Assembly (NCBI GenBank): GCA_011390335.1
Contig: JAABSO010000027.1
Location: 1 to 59,085 of the forward strand
DNA from: Desulfotignum sp.
GTDB taxonomy: Bacteria > Desulfobacterota > Desulfobacteria > Desulfobacterales > Desulfobacteraceae
Direction of reading: 5' to 3'
DNA length: 59,085 nucleotides
The notes under the pieces were generated by a model. It searched no databases. It worked only from the letters and a program-made list of their open reading frames with translations, and had not been told where the DNA came from. The position numbers and the translations under genes are program-made. Positions 50,764 through 59,085 of the stretch are shown here, piece after piece. Numbering within the stretch: position 1 is the stretch's first letter; every line of letters starts with the position of its first letter.

Positions 50764-51765
50764 ATGAAGCAGAGTGTATTTATTGTTCTAATATCAATTT
50801 TTATATTTACCGGCTATGCAGCCGCATCTGAAAAGGAACTTGTCGTGTATACGGCAAGAAAAGAGCATTTGATCAAAGATCTTTTTGAAAAATATGAAAA
50901 AGAGCATGGTGTTAAAATCATATACATCACCGGCAAAGCAGCGGTGCTTTTGCAGCGAATTCTTTCAGAAGGCAGTGGTACTAACGCAGATATTCTTTTA
51001 ACCGTGGATGCCGGCAATCTCTGGCAGGCAGTTCAGAAAGATATTCTTGTTCCCGTTGAATCAAAGATACTCAAAGAGAATATTCCGTCCCATTACAGAG
51101 ATCCGGAAAATAGATGGTTCGGGCTGTCTGTCCGGGCCAGAACCATTGTTTATAATACAAATGCAGTAAAAAAAGCTGATTTACATTCATACGAAGATCT
51201 TGCAGATGCAAAGTGGAAAAACCGCCTTCTATTGAGAACATCCAAAAAAGTCTATAATCAATCGCTTGTGGCCATGCTCATTGCAACAGTGGGTGAAGAT
51301 AGAACCACAAAAATCGTAAAGGGCTGGGTAACTAACCTTGCTGCGCCGCCATATTCCAGTGATACAAAGGTCCTTGAAGCAATAGCAGCCGGTCAGGGTG
51401 ACGTAGGCATCGTTAATACATATTATTACGGCAGGCTGATGAAAAAGAATCCTGATCTGCCATTGGCAATTTTCTGGGCTGACCAGGATGACAAGGGTGT
51501 TCATGTCAATGTTTCAGGGGCCGGCATACTCAACCATTCAAAGAACAAAGAAGAAGCTGTCAGATTTATCGAGTGGCTGTCGGCAAAAGACGCGCAGAAA
51601 ATATTCGCAGATGCCAACATGGAATATCCTGTGAATACACAAGTGGCCCCCCATGCAGATGTCAAAACATGGGGAACTTTTAAAGAGAGCACGGTCAACC
51701 TTGCCAAAGCCGGTCAACTGCAGGCAGATGCTGTCAAGTTGATGGATAAGGTCGGCTACAAATAA
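50764..51765 (+). CDS. fbpA: Iron(III) ABC transporter substrate-binding protein
   Basis: A 333-residue periplasmic binding protein with a signal peptide (residues 1-22, ending AAAS). The start LVVYTARKEHLIKDLFEKYE and the later LLRTSKKVYNQSLVAM, GDVGIVNTYYYGRL (the YY pair typically contacts iron) and GVHVNVSGAGILNHSKN segments are those of FbpA/FutA. It delivers ferric iron to the permease. AGGGAGTTAAAAAATC precedes the ATG. First gene of the transporter operon. Confidence 0.9.
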   Translation: MKQSVFIVLISIFIFTGYAAASEKELVVYTARKEHLIKDLFEKYEKEHGVKIIYITGKAAVLLQRILSEGSGTNADILLTVDAGNLWQAVQKDILVPVESKILKENIPSHYRDPENRWFGLSVRARTIVYNTNAVKKADLHSYEDLADAKWKNRLLLRTSKKVYNQSLVAMLIATVGEDRTTKIVKGWVTNLAAPPYSSDTKVLEAIAAGQGDVGIVNTYYYGRLMKKNPDLPLAIFWADQDDKGVHVNVSGAGILNHSKNKEEAVRFIEWLSAKDAQKIFADANMEYPVNTQVAPHADVKTWGTFKESTVNLAKAGQLQADAVKLMDKVGYK

Positions 51766-51779
51766 ACCACCTCAAAAAA

Positions 51780-51830
51780 GATGACCACCCGGCCCACAGT
51801 AACACCTTTAATACCGAAAGGGTGGTCATC
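51780..51830 (+). other. Intergenic hairpin between fbpA and fbpB
   Basis: An 11-bp perfect stem GATGACCACCC (51780-51790) with GGGTGGTCATC (51820-51830) and a 29-base loop. There is no U-run. Stem-loops after binding-protein genes commonly protect that part of the mRNA, raising the binding protein over the permease. That role is inferred from position. Confidence 0.65.
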
Positions 51831-51845
51831 AACTTAAGAACTGCC

Positions 51846-53483
51846 ATGCTTCAACTTATTAATAACAACAGAAATTTCATTGTATCCCTTTTTTTTGCCG
51901 TGATGATTATTTCACCGGTAATGGTTATTTTACTTTCCGGATTCCAGGCTGAAATTGAAATTTGGACGCATATTAAGCAGTATGTTTTACCGGATCTGGT
52001 TAAAAACACGGTGATTCTTATTATAGGCGTATTGTCCACCACAGCAGTTTTGGGCATATCCTTAGCCTGGTTGACATCATTTTATGATTTTTTTGGCAGA
52101 AGCATATTTCACCGGATTTTATTGCTCCCGCTGGCCATTCCTGCCTATGTCATGGCCTTTATTTATACAGGCCTGCTTGATTTTTCAGGGCCGGTCCAAA
52201 CCTTTATCCGGTCAACCATGCCGTCTATCGCTCCTTGTTTCCCCCAAATTCGTTCAGCATGGGGTGTGATAGCTGTTATATCGTTATCCATTTTTCCCTA
52301 TGTTTATCTTATGGCCTCAAGCGGATTTCGTTCCATGGGAAAATCCATGATAGAGGCTTCTCAGTCTCTGCATGCAGGCCGGTTGTCTACTTTATTCCGG
52401 GTAACCATACCCATGGCCCGCCCGTGGATTTTTGGGGGACTGATACTGGTGTTTATGGAAACACTGGCTGATTTCGGGGCTGTATCAGTATTTAATTATG
52501 ATACCTTCACCACGGGGGTGTATAAAGCATGGTATGGATTTTTTTCCATCAGCGCCGCTTCCCAACTGGCATCTATATTGGTTGCCATTGTTCTGTTTAT
52601 TTTTCTTACCGAGTCATATTTCAAAAAGAAACAGCAATTTTTTACCAAGGGGTATGAGGCTGTGACGCGTATCAAAATGAACAGAATCAGATCTTTTTTC
52701 GCTTTTGGGTTCTGTTCAATCATTTTTGGATTGTCGTTTATCGTTCCTGTTTTTCAACTGTTGTTTTGGACCATTACATCGTTCAAGGTTGAAATCGACG
52801 TCCACTATGTGACACTACTTAAAAACACCATTGTTTTGGGGGTCCTGGGGACTGTTTTCACCATGGGGGTTGCCATTATTCTGGCCTATTCCAACAGATC
52901 TATGGGTGATATCAAAACCGGTATTGTTTCAAAATTATGTTTGTCCGGATACGCGCTTCCAGGAACCGTACTTGCAGTTGGCATGATGGGGATTATTGCC
53001 TGGCTTGATAAAACATTGATTGGAATGGTTGGCATCTTTGGGGGATATCCAATCAGTGGAATTCTCAAGGGGACACTCTGGGTGTTACCGATCTGTTATA
53101 TGATACGGTTTCTCACAGCAGGTTACAATCCCGTCTTCAGCAATATGACCCGGTTGACATCTTCAATGGATGAGGCTGCAAGAATCATGAAAGTAACCGG
53201 TTTTAAACTGCTGACAAAAATTCATCTGCCGTTAATTCGACGAGGGATTATCACCGGGAGCATCCTTGTGTTCGTTGAAATCATGAAAGAGATGCCTGTC
53301 ACCTTAATGCTCAGGCCATTTGGCTGGGACACGCTGGCTGTCAAAATATTTGAACTCACTTCAGAAGGAGAATGGGAGCGTGCTGCTCTTCCAGCCATTA
53401 CACTCGTGTTGGCCGGTATGATTCCCATCATTTCCCTTACCTTTTTAGGAAGGAACAAAAAACAAAATGTCATTACAGGTTAA
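51846..53483 (+). CDS. fbpB: Iron(III) ABC transporter permease
   Basis: A 545-residue double-length permease with about twelve hydrophobic helices in two homologous halves. Each half has an EAA-type ATPase contact motif: MIEASQSLHAGRLSTLFRVT (about 168-187) and SMDEAARIMKVTGFKLLTKI. This is the FbpB/SfuB layout. I chose the ATG at 51846 over a GTG inside the upstream hairpin. The stop overlaps the ATPase gene by 17 bases. Confidence 0.88.
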   Translation: MLQLINNNRNFIVSLFFAVMIISPVMVILLSGFQAEIEIWTHIKQYVLPDLVKNTVILIIGVLSTTAVLGISLAWLTSFYDFFGRSIFHRILLLPLAIPAYVMAFIYTGLLDFSGPVQTFIRSTMPSIAPCFPQIRSAWGVIAVISLSIFPYVYLMASSGFRSMGKSMIEASQSLHAGRLSTLFRVTIPMARPWIFGGLILVFMETLADFGAVSVFNYDTFTTGVYKAWYGFFSISAASQLASILVAIVLFIFLTESYFKKKQQFFTKGYEAVTRIKMNRIRSFFAFGFCSIIFGLSFIVPVFQLLFWTITSFKVEIDVHYVTLLKNTIVLGVLGTVFTMGVAIILAYSNRSMGDIKTGIVSKLCLSGYALPGTVLAVGMMGIIAWLDKTLIGMVGIFGGYPISGILKGTLWVLPICYMIRFLTAGYNPVFSNMTRLTSSMDEAARIMKVTGFKLLTKIHLPLIRRGIITGSILVFVEIMKEMPVTLMLRPFGWDTLAVKIFELTSEGEWERAALPAITLVLAGMIPIISLTFLGRNKKQNVITG

Positions 53484-54492
53484 CAACATTAGTAAAAAAC
53501 TCGGGAAAAATGTAATTGCTGCCGATACCATTTCATTCAAAATAAAGGATGGTGAATTAGGGGCTTTGATAGGTCCCAGCGGCTGCGGGAAAACAACTCT
53601 TTTGCGTATGATCGCAGGGTTTGAGAAACCTGATGCCGGTGACATCGCTATTTGCGGAAATGAAGTGGTTTCTGCCAGCCATAATATTCCCCCTGAAAAA
53701 CGAATGGCAGGAATGGTGTTTCAGGATTATGCATTGTTCCCCCATTTGACCGTCCATGAAAATATCACCTTTGGTCCTGAAAAGAGTACAAAATCAGAAA
53801 TTAAAAAACTGATCAGCATAACCGGATTATCAGGTTCTGAAAAAAAATATCCCCATGAATTATCAGGCGGTCAGCAACAACGCGTTGCACTGGCAAGGGC
53901 ACTTGCCCCCAAACCTGGACTTCTCCTGATGGATGAACCCTTTTCCAACCTGGATATTGCGTTAAGAGAAGCCTTGTCTGAAGAAGTCCGTTTCATTTTA
54001 AAGGAGTATGGTACCACCGGTCTTCTTGTCACCCACAATCAGCATGAAGCATTTGCAATGGCTGATCAAATCGGTGTGATGAAGAACGGACAACTGCTGC
54101 AGTGGGATACAGCCGATAATTTATATTACAAGCCAACTTCATATGATGTTGCCTCTTTTGTAGGTGAAGGCGCGTTTATTCAAGGTAATATTGATGCAAG
54201 CGGTGTGATCAAATCAAAAATCGGTCAATTCTCTTTAAAACATGTAAATGGTTTTGATATCAATATCCCGGTCAGAATTTTTCTTCGACCCGAAGATATC
54301 AGCATTGATTCTTATTCTGAATACAAAGCCAGGTTGATCTCATCTCATTTCAGGGGACCGGGCAGGTACCATACCTTTGAACTGCCATCAGGGGATCGGT
54401 TTGTCTGTCTGGATAAATGCCCGAAACGACGTGAACTCAACAAAGAGTACGGTATTTCAATTTGTAATACAAAAACACGGTTATTTCAATAA
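53467..54492 (+). CDS. fbpC: Iron(III) ABC transporter ATP-binding protein
   Basis: A 341-residue ATPase: Walker A GPSGCGKTTLL near residue 37, the Q-loop in MVFQDYALFPHLT, signature LSGGQQQRVALARALAPKPG near 134, Walker B LLLMDEPFSNLD and the H-loop VTHNQHEA. A C-terminal TOBE-type domain (about 245-341; RIFLRPEDISIDSYSEYKAR) is typical of FbpC and may mediate regulation. Overlaps fbpB by 17 bases. Confidence 0.9.
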   Translation: MSLQVNNISKKLGKNVIAADTISFKIKDGELGALIGPSGCGKTTLLRMIAGFEKPDAGDIAICGNEVVSASHNIPPEKRMAGMVFQDYALFPHLTVHENITFGPEKSTKSEIKKLISITGLSGSEKKYPHELSGGQQQRVALARALAPKPGLLLMDEPFSNLDIALREALSEEVRFILKEYGTTGLLVTHNQHEAFAMADQIGVMKNGQLLQWDTADNLYYKPTSYDVASFVGEGAFIQGNIDASGVIKSKIGQFSLKHVNGFDINIPVRIFLRPEDISIDSYSEYKARLISSHFRGPGRYHTFELPSGDRFVCLDKCPKRRELNKEYGISICNTKTRLFQ

Positions 54493-54515
54493 ATGGGTCT
54501 GTTTAGTCCATATTT

Positions 54516-57002
54516 TTATCCGGTCTGATTTTTATCCGGGGCCATGTCCAAAACTTCCCGCACCTTTTCTGTCAGATCCACCATAGAAAACGGTTTTTGG
54601 ATAAATGCCACCCCTTTATCCAGGACCCCATGATGAGCAATGACGTTGGCAGTATAACCGGACATGAACAAAAGTCGGATGTCCGGATAAAGATCTGTTA
54701 TTTGCCCCGACAGGTCACGTCCATTCATCTCCGGCATAACTACGTCGGTGATAAGCAGAGCTATGGCATCGGAATATCTTTTTGCCTTTTCCACAGCCTC
54801 TGTCGGTGTGCCAGCAGATAAAACGGTATACCCTTTTCGCTCAAGCATCATGCTGGTCATTCTGAGAATAGTAGGTTCATCTTCCACCAGCAGGATAGTT
54901 TCTGTTCCCCCGGCAGCTGCTTTCTTTTCAGAGTCGGCCTTGGCATTATCTTCAGTGACAACTAACTGGGGCAGATAAATTTTGAAGTTTGAGCCCATGC
55001 CTGGTTCACTGTAAACATTGATGAAGCCGTTATTCTGTTTCACGATACCATAAACGGTAGCAAGTCCAAGGCCTGTGCCTTTGCCCACCTCCTTGGTGGT
55101 GAAAAAAGGCTCGAACAAATTTTTCAGAGTGTCTTTATCCATGCCGCACCCATTGTCATTGACTGCCAGCAGCACAAAATTACCGGGGATAAAACCGGAA
55201 TGTTGTCTGCAGTATTCCTCATCAAATGACTTTCTTCCTGTTTCTATGGTGATTCTGCCCACGCCGGCAATGGCATCCCTGGCATTGACACACAAGTTGG
55301 CAAGAACCTGATCGATCTGGGTTGGGTCCATTTTCACCGGCCACAGATAGGCAGCAGGCTTCCAGATCAGATCAATATTTTCTCCGATAAGCCGGCGCAG
55401 CATATTCAGCATGCTTTCCACGGTATCGTTCACATCCAGCCGTATGGGAGAAATAACCTGTTTTCTGGCAAAGGTCAGTAGCTGCTTTGTGAGAGCTGCC
55501 GAGCGCTTCGCTGCGGTTTGGATTTCTTTTAAGTCGGAATAAAGGTTGTGATCCTCCTCAATCTCGTCCATGGCAAATTCCAAATGCCCCAGAATCACCC
55601 CCAGCATGTTGTTGAAATCATGTGCCACACCTCCGGCCAGCCGGCCCACTGATTCCATCTTCTGTGCCTGGCCGAGCTGTTCCTGAAGCTTCTCCCGCTC
55701 TGTATCAGCTTGCTTGAGTTCGGTGATGTCCTGGGTCATGCCGACAGATCGGAAAATGGTTCCTGCTTCATTCCGCTCATGGATACAGCGCTCATGTACA
55801 ATTCGGATTTCACCGGTGTTACGACGAACAATCCGGTGCTGGATCTCATATTCATTAAGCCTCTCCTGGATTGAATTGTAATAGGCGTTATTCACCATTT
55901 CACGGTCATCCGAATGGACTGCATCAAGAAAGGCTTCATAGGTGGCGGCGAACTCCTGGGGGTCACAGCCGAAAATGCGGTAGAGCTCATCCGACCAGGT
56001 CAAACGGTTTTTGATCAAGTCCAGTTTCCAGCTTCCAATGTGGGCGAGTTCCTGTGATCGGGCCAGCAGTTCCTCACTCTCACGCAACACATTTTCAGCC
56101 AGTTCACGATTTTTCAATTCAATCAGCAGGGATTTGGTTTTTGCTTTTACCTGAACCCGCAAAATTATATTCCCTGTAACAAGAACAATAAGCACACCAG
56201 ATAGAATAATAAAAACCCATTTTATCCACCCGGGCAACTGAAAGGATGGAGATTCTGCACCAAACCAGTGTGCCATTGACGTGTGATATACTGAATTTTT
56301 ATCTGCCTTGAAGTTTGTGATATGTCTGTCCATTGCAGTCAAAAGGCCTGCTGGATCACCTTTGGGTACGGCATAACGGATTTGAATCGGATTGAAAACA
56401 ATCGGCGTGGATTGTAATTCATAGTTTTCTGCATAATTGCGTGCCGCAAGATAGTTGACAACACCTGCATCAGCTTTTCCGGATTCCAGGGCCTGGAACA
56501 GTTCAGCATAATTCTCAATCAATACGGTTTCATATGATATTCCCAGCTGTGCCAGCAGGGTCTTGAAATACTCTCCATGGGTATCATGGGATAGGGTGGC
56601 AATTTTTTTCCCTTCCAGGTTTTGAATGGATTCCATGGAAAGATTTTTTTTGGCATAAACCTGCCCCCAGTTTGAAATCAAGGTTTGTTCACAAAAATCC
56701 AGCTGTGTCAGCCGTGATTCTGTGAATGCCACTACAGGAAGAATATCAATTTCATTTCTTGTCAAAAGTGTAAAAACATCATTCCATGTACCCTGACGGT
56801 ATTGAAGGTTCCACCCCTCTGTTTTTGCAATATTCTCAAGCACATCAATGTAGATACCCTGTGGTCCTGATTCAGCCATGAAAATCAGTGGTTTGTTGTC
56901 ATATATACCCACACGAATTTCTTTGGAAGCCGCAGATGATTCCAGGGAGGCACATAAGAATATATATGTGCAGAAAACAAGGATGTTGACAGTATTCTTC
57001 AA
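54516..57002 (-). CDS. Hybrid histidine kinase with periplasmic solute-binding sensor
   Basis: An 828-residue membrane kinase. Signal peptide (1-25), one SBP_bac_3 domain in the periplasm (about 28-255; [39 protein letters not shown]), one membrane helix (about 262-284), a PAS domain (about 310-430), the HisKA phospho-His in [16 protein letters not shown], an HATPase ([20 protein letters not shown]) and a C-terminal receiver ([12 protein letters not shown]). Such periplasmic sensors bind amino acids or other small solutes. The stop lies 23 bases from the convergent fbpC stop. The kinase core closely resembles that of the soluble kinase at 24673-27213. Confidence 0.9.
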   Translation of the reverse strand: MKNTVNILVFCTYIFLCASLESSAASKEIRVGIYDNKPLIFMAESGPQGIYIDVLENIAKTEGWNLQYRQGTWNDVFTLLTRNEIDILPVVAFTESRLTQLDFCEQTLISNWGQVYAKKNLSMESIQNLEGKKIATLSHDTHGEYFKTLLAQLGISYETVLIENYAELFQALESGKADAGVVNYLAARNYAENYELQSTPIVFNPIQIRYAVPKGDPAGLLTAMDRHITNFKADKNSVYHTSMAHWFGAESPSFQLPGWIKWVFIILSGVLIVLVTGNIILRVQVKAKTKSLLIELKNRELAENVLRESEELLARSQELAHIGSWKLDLIKNRLTWSDELYRIFGCDPQEFAATYEAFLDAVHSDDREMVNNAYYNSIQERLNEYEIQHRIVRRNTGEIRIVHERCIHERNEAGTIFRSVGMTQDITELKQADTEREKLQEQLGQAQKMESVGRLAGGVAHDFNNMLGVILGHLEFAMDEIEEDHNLYSDLKEIQTAAKRSAALTKQLLTFARKQVISPIRLDVNDTVESMLNMLRRLIGENIDLIWKPAAYLWPVKMDPTQIDQVLANLCVNARDAIAGVGRITIETGRKSFDEEYCRQHSGFIPGNFVLLAVNDNGCGMDKDTLKNLFEPFFTTKEVGKGTGLGLATVYGIVKQNNGFINVYSEPGMGSNFKIYLPQLVVTEDNAKADSEKKAAAGGTETILLVEDEPTILRMTSMMLERKGYTVLSAGTPTEAVEKAKRYSDAIALLITDVVMPEMNGRDLSGQITDLYPDIRLLFMSGYTANVIAHHGVLDKGVAFIQKPFSMVDLTEKVREVLDMAPDKNQTG

Positions 57003-57256
57003 TTTTTTCCACCGCCTTTTGCTCTATCTTTGATCCGACAATTTTGTATAACTCGATGATCAAGTTTTTGTGCATGGTTTCTGGAAAAATGGGTCAGGCT
57101 TGTGTTATTGGCGTTATCTTCCACAGTCTTTGTGACCCCAATGACGGCACAGATAATGTCAATAACGCAAGCCTCACATTCTTTTTTGGGCCCAGGGTCC
57201 AGGAAAAATGGTTTCACCATTTCCCTGGACCCCGAGGTGTTTCCTACTGAATTGTA
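57003..57256. other. Intergenic region with two hairpins
   Basis: Two hairpins and no gene. The first has imperfect arms 57096-57119 and 57151-57174 (21 of 24 matched, the rest G-U compatible on one strand). The second has GGGTCCAGG... (57195-57211) with ...CCTGGACCC (57217-57232) and one bulge. Neither has a U-run. The second lies 24 bases past the chemoreceptor stop and may protect its 3' end. Confidence 0.55.
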
Positions 57257-59085
57257 TTAAAAGTTTTTAAAATCATCGTCATCATCATCAAAGGGAATGA
57301 CCTGGTCCGGCCGCACTTCTCCGGTTTTCCCTGCCAGCATTTTCCTGCTGCCGGTTCCCTGGTTTGGGTGATGGGACCCAATGGTTTTTGTGGATTTTTT
57401 CCGGGACACGGTGTGATTCCGGTCTCTTTTGCCTGTCACCAGCATGACCAGATCATCCACATATTCCTTGAGCTGTTCTGCCTGGGCATTCATTTCTTCG
57501 GATGCAGATGCGGATTCTTCGGCATTGGCGGCATTTTGCTGCACCACCTTGTCCATTTCCGTAATGGCAATATTCACCTGGTCGATGCCGCTGGACTGCT
57601 CTTTGGATGCCGCGGAAATTTCTGCAATCAGATCCCCAACCTTGGCGGAGCTGTCCGCCACCTGGCCGAATGCCTCATTGGTAGTTGAAACCAGTTTGGA
57701 GCCGTCATTGACCTTTTTCACGGTGCCTTCAATGAGTTCAGCCGTGTTCTTGGCAGCATCTGCCGCACGCATGGCCAGGTTTCTTACCTCGTCGGCCACC
57801 ACGGCAAAACCGGCGCCTGCTTCTCCGGCACGGGCTGCTTCCACCGCGGCATTCAATGCCAGCAGATTGGTCTGGAAAGCGATTTCATCAATGGTTTTGA
57901 TGATCTTGGAGGTTTCTTCACTGGCTTTGGAGATATCTTCCATGGATTTGGTCAGTTTGCCCATGGAGTCATTGGCCGTGGCCACCACATGGTTGGCCTC
58001 TTTCATCAATCCGTCTGCTGTGCCGGCGTTTTCCGCATTTTTCTTGGTCATGGAGGCCATCTCTTCCATGGAGGAAGAGGATTCTTCAATGGAGGCGGCC
58101 TGCTGGGAGGCCCCTTCGGCCATGGCCTGGGAAGAGGAGGACACCTCGCTGGAGGCGGATGCCACCTGGGCGGATCCCTCGTTCAGTCCGGATATGATGC
58201 GGTTCACAGGTCCTGTTATGCTTCTGGTGATGAAAAAACCTGCCAGCACACCGATTACCAGGGCTGCAACCAGCCCGATGATCATCACGGTCGAGGCTGT
58301 GGAAAGGGATGCCACTGCTGCCTTTGCAATCCGGTCCGTGGCAGCCATGCCGGCATCAGCGGTTTCTTTGCAGGCATCGATGACATTCTGGCCTGCTGCC
58401 CCTCTTTTGTCGCTCAATTCCTGCAGAAAAATCCAGTTTTTCAGGAAATTGCCCATGGCATCCTTGTAGCCATTGCCGGCGGTTTTTACCTCTTCAATGC
58501 GCTGCAGATCTTCCGGCAGGCGGGTGATCTTTTTCAGGTCCTCGAACATGGTATCGATTTTGGAAAAATTCTGTACCGCCTCTTCCATGACTGCCGGGCT
58601 GCGCAGGGCCTGGGATCGGAAAGCACCGATCCGGGTGGCATTGCCCAGATCGATGATATCGTTGACCAGGGTGATCTTGGTCTGTCTTTCCAGCATATCT
58701 TCCGTCAGTTTTTCCTGCTGGCCCTGTAAAAAGGCATCACAGTTTTCCACATATGCACCGGCATTTTTGTCCATATCACTGCGGATATCATTCAGCCGGG
58801 TGACACTGGCCATGCTTCCCTTGTTATACTCTTTCAGGAACCGGTCCATGGCATCCTGGTAGTTTTCGGCTGCCGCATCTGTTGCATCTATCCGGTCAAT
58901 ATCCTCCTTGTCGGTGGAAACCTTGCGCAACTGCGTCAGAACAGGACCGGCTTTTTCAATGGTTTTAATGGCGGACAGCATGATGGATGGATCATCCAGG
59001 GCCTGGGATCTGAAATTCAATACCCGTGTGGATGCGCCGATATCATCAAGTTCACTTACCAGCCGTATCTTTTCCTGGCGGGCGG
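57257..59085 (-). CDS. Methyl-accepting chemotaxis protein (N-terminus beyond the window)
   Basis: The reading frame is open to the window edge, so about the last 609 residues are seen and the true start lies outside. The visible periplasmic part contains two related helical-bundle units ([16 protein letters not shown] and [16 protein letters not shown], each followed by a similar ENYQDAM / NGYKDAM end), as in bimodular HBM sensors. Then come a membrane helix, a HAMP-like linker ([17 protein letters not shown]) and a signalling domain with the hairpin tip [20 protein letters not shown] and [20 protein letters not shown]. It ends in an acidic DDDDDFKNF tail with no CheR-binding pentapeptide. 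It directs chemotaxis in response to an unknown ligand. Confidence 0.92.
   Translation of the reverse strand, partial: ARQEKIRLVSELDDIGASTRVLNFRSQALDDPSIMLSAIKTIEKAGPVLTQLRKVSTDKEDIDRIDATDAAAENYQDAMDRFLKEYNKGSMASVTRLNDIRSDMDKNAGAYVENCDAFLQGQQEKLTEDMLERQTKITLVNDIIDLGNATRIGAFRSQALRSPAVMEEAVQNFSKIDTMFEDLKKITRLPEDLQRIEEVKTAGNGYKDAMGNFLKNWIFLQELSDKRGAAGQNVIDACKETADAGMAATDRIAKAAVASLSTASTVMIIGLVAALVIGVLAGFFITRSITGPVNRIISGLNEGSAQVASASSEVSSSSQAMAEGASQQAASIEESSSSMEEMASMTKKNAENAGTADGLMKEANHVVATANDSMGKLTKSMEDISKASEETSKIIKTIDEIAFQTNLLALNAAVEAARAGEAGAGFAVVADEVRNLAMRAADAAKNTAELIEGTVKKVNDGSKLVSTTNEAFGQVADSSAKVGDLIAEISAASKEQSSGIDQVNIAITEMDKVVQQNAANAEESASASEEMNAQAEQLKEYVDDLVMLVTGKRDRNHTVSRKKSTKTIGSHHPNQGTGSRKMLAGKTGEVRPDQVIPFDDDDDDFKNF

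Noticed and set aside
57044..57250. 68-residue rightward frame in the last intergenic gap
   Set aside because: It is a by-product of two inverted repeats and overlaps a leftward frame of equal quality. No ribosome site or family.

Overview
The window looks like chromosomal DNA of an anaerobic, probably sulfate-reducing member of the Desulfobacterota (Desulfobacteraceae-like). This is inferred from gene content, not from any marker gene: a periplasmic octaheme HAO-type cytochrome with its NrfH-like partner; a glutaryl-CoA dehydrogenase closely resembling the non-decarboxylating enzyme of Desulfococcus, next to a glutaconyl-CoA decarboxylase carboxyltransferase subunit, a free biotin carrier and a diene-hydratase-like crotonase; a class I (DhnA-type) aldolase; and several PAS/GAF hybrid histidine kinases. 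No rRNA, tRNA or CRISPR array was seen.

Layout. 0-6.4 kb is an accessory zone, AT-rich in part: an alpha/beta hydrolase, a BrnT/BrnA toxin-antitoxin pair, a TacA/TacT-like DUF1778-GNAT pair flanked by 66-bp near-direct repeats and by decayed gene pieces (hydrolase, GH24 lysozyme, DUF1016/YhcG), then a Fic protein with an AbiEi-like N-terminus preceded by four octamers at an exact 24-bp period, and a GDSL hydrolase remnant. 6.4-9.4 kb holds haoC-haoA and a voltage-sensor ion channel with an unusual pore. 9.6-14.4 kb is a leftward run: aldolase, HAD phosphatase, LOG-type nucleosidase, an acyl-CoA dehydrogenase with a rubredoxin tail, and an Asp/Glu racemase. 14.7-19.2 kb (rightward) has an HD protein, an XRE-cupin regulator next to an acyl-CoA ligase, and an AAA/DUF4143 protein. 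19.2-24.6 kb looks like an arginine/citrulline catabolism locus: rocD, ctlX, a GntR regulator, a small protein and a RocR-like sigma-54 activator. 24.7-27.2 kb is a soluble hybrid kinase. 27.8-32.3 kb is a complete branched-chain-amino-acid-type ABC operon (livGFHMK). 33.1-36.8 kb is an Mla-type lipid transport operon with 4-bp stop/start overlaps throughout. 36.8-40.9 kb has two divergent PrmA-type methyltransferases, a DMT exporter and an MFS transporter. 41.1-46.9 kb is the glutaryl/glutaconyl-CoA cluster with its IclR regulator. 47.2-48.5 kb has a YhhN protein and a methyltransferase. 49.2-57.0 kb is AT-richer: a CsoR-like repressor with a DmeF-type Co/Ni exporter, an iron(III) ABC transporter and a hybrid kinase with a periplasmic solute-binding sensor. 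The window ends inside a chemoreceptor gene.

The most unusual signal is a short dispersed element on the minus strand (three clear copies near 3.85, 10.83 and 14.53 kb, plus a probable deleted copy near 1.69 kb). Each clear copy carries TTGCAT, a 17-bp spacer and TATACA, followed by about 40-60 bp of shared leader. The copies sit upstream of unrelated leftward genes, so they may be mobile promoter/leader cassettes or a small-RNA family. Other candidates for follow-up are the AbiEi-Fic fusion with its phased operator, the gene-fragment cluster around the TacAT pair, the acyl-CoA dehydrogenase-rubredoxin fusion, and a 25-bp perfect palindrome in front of the iron transporter.
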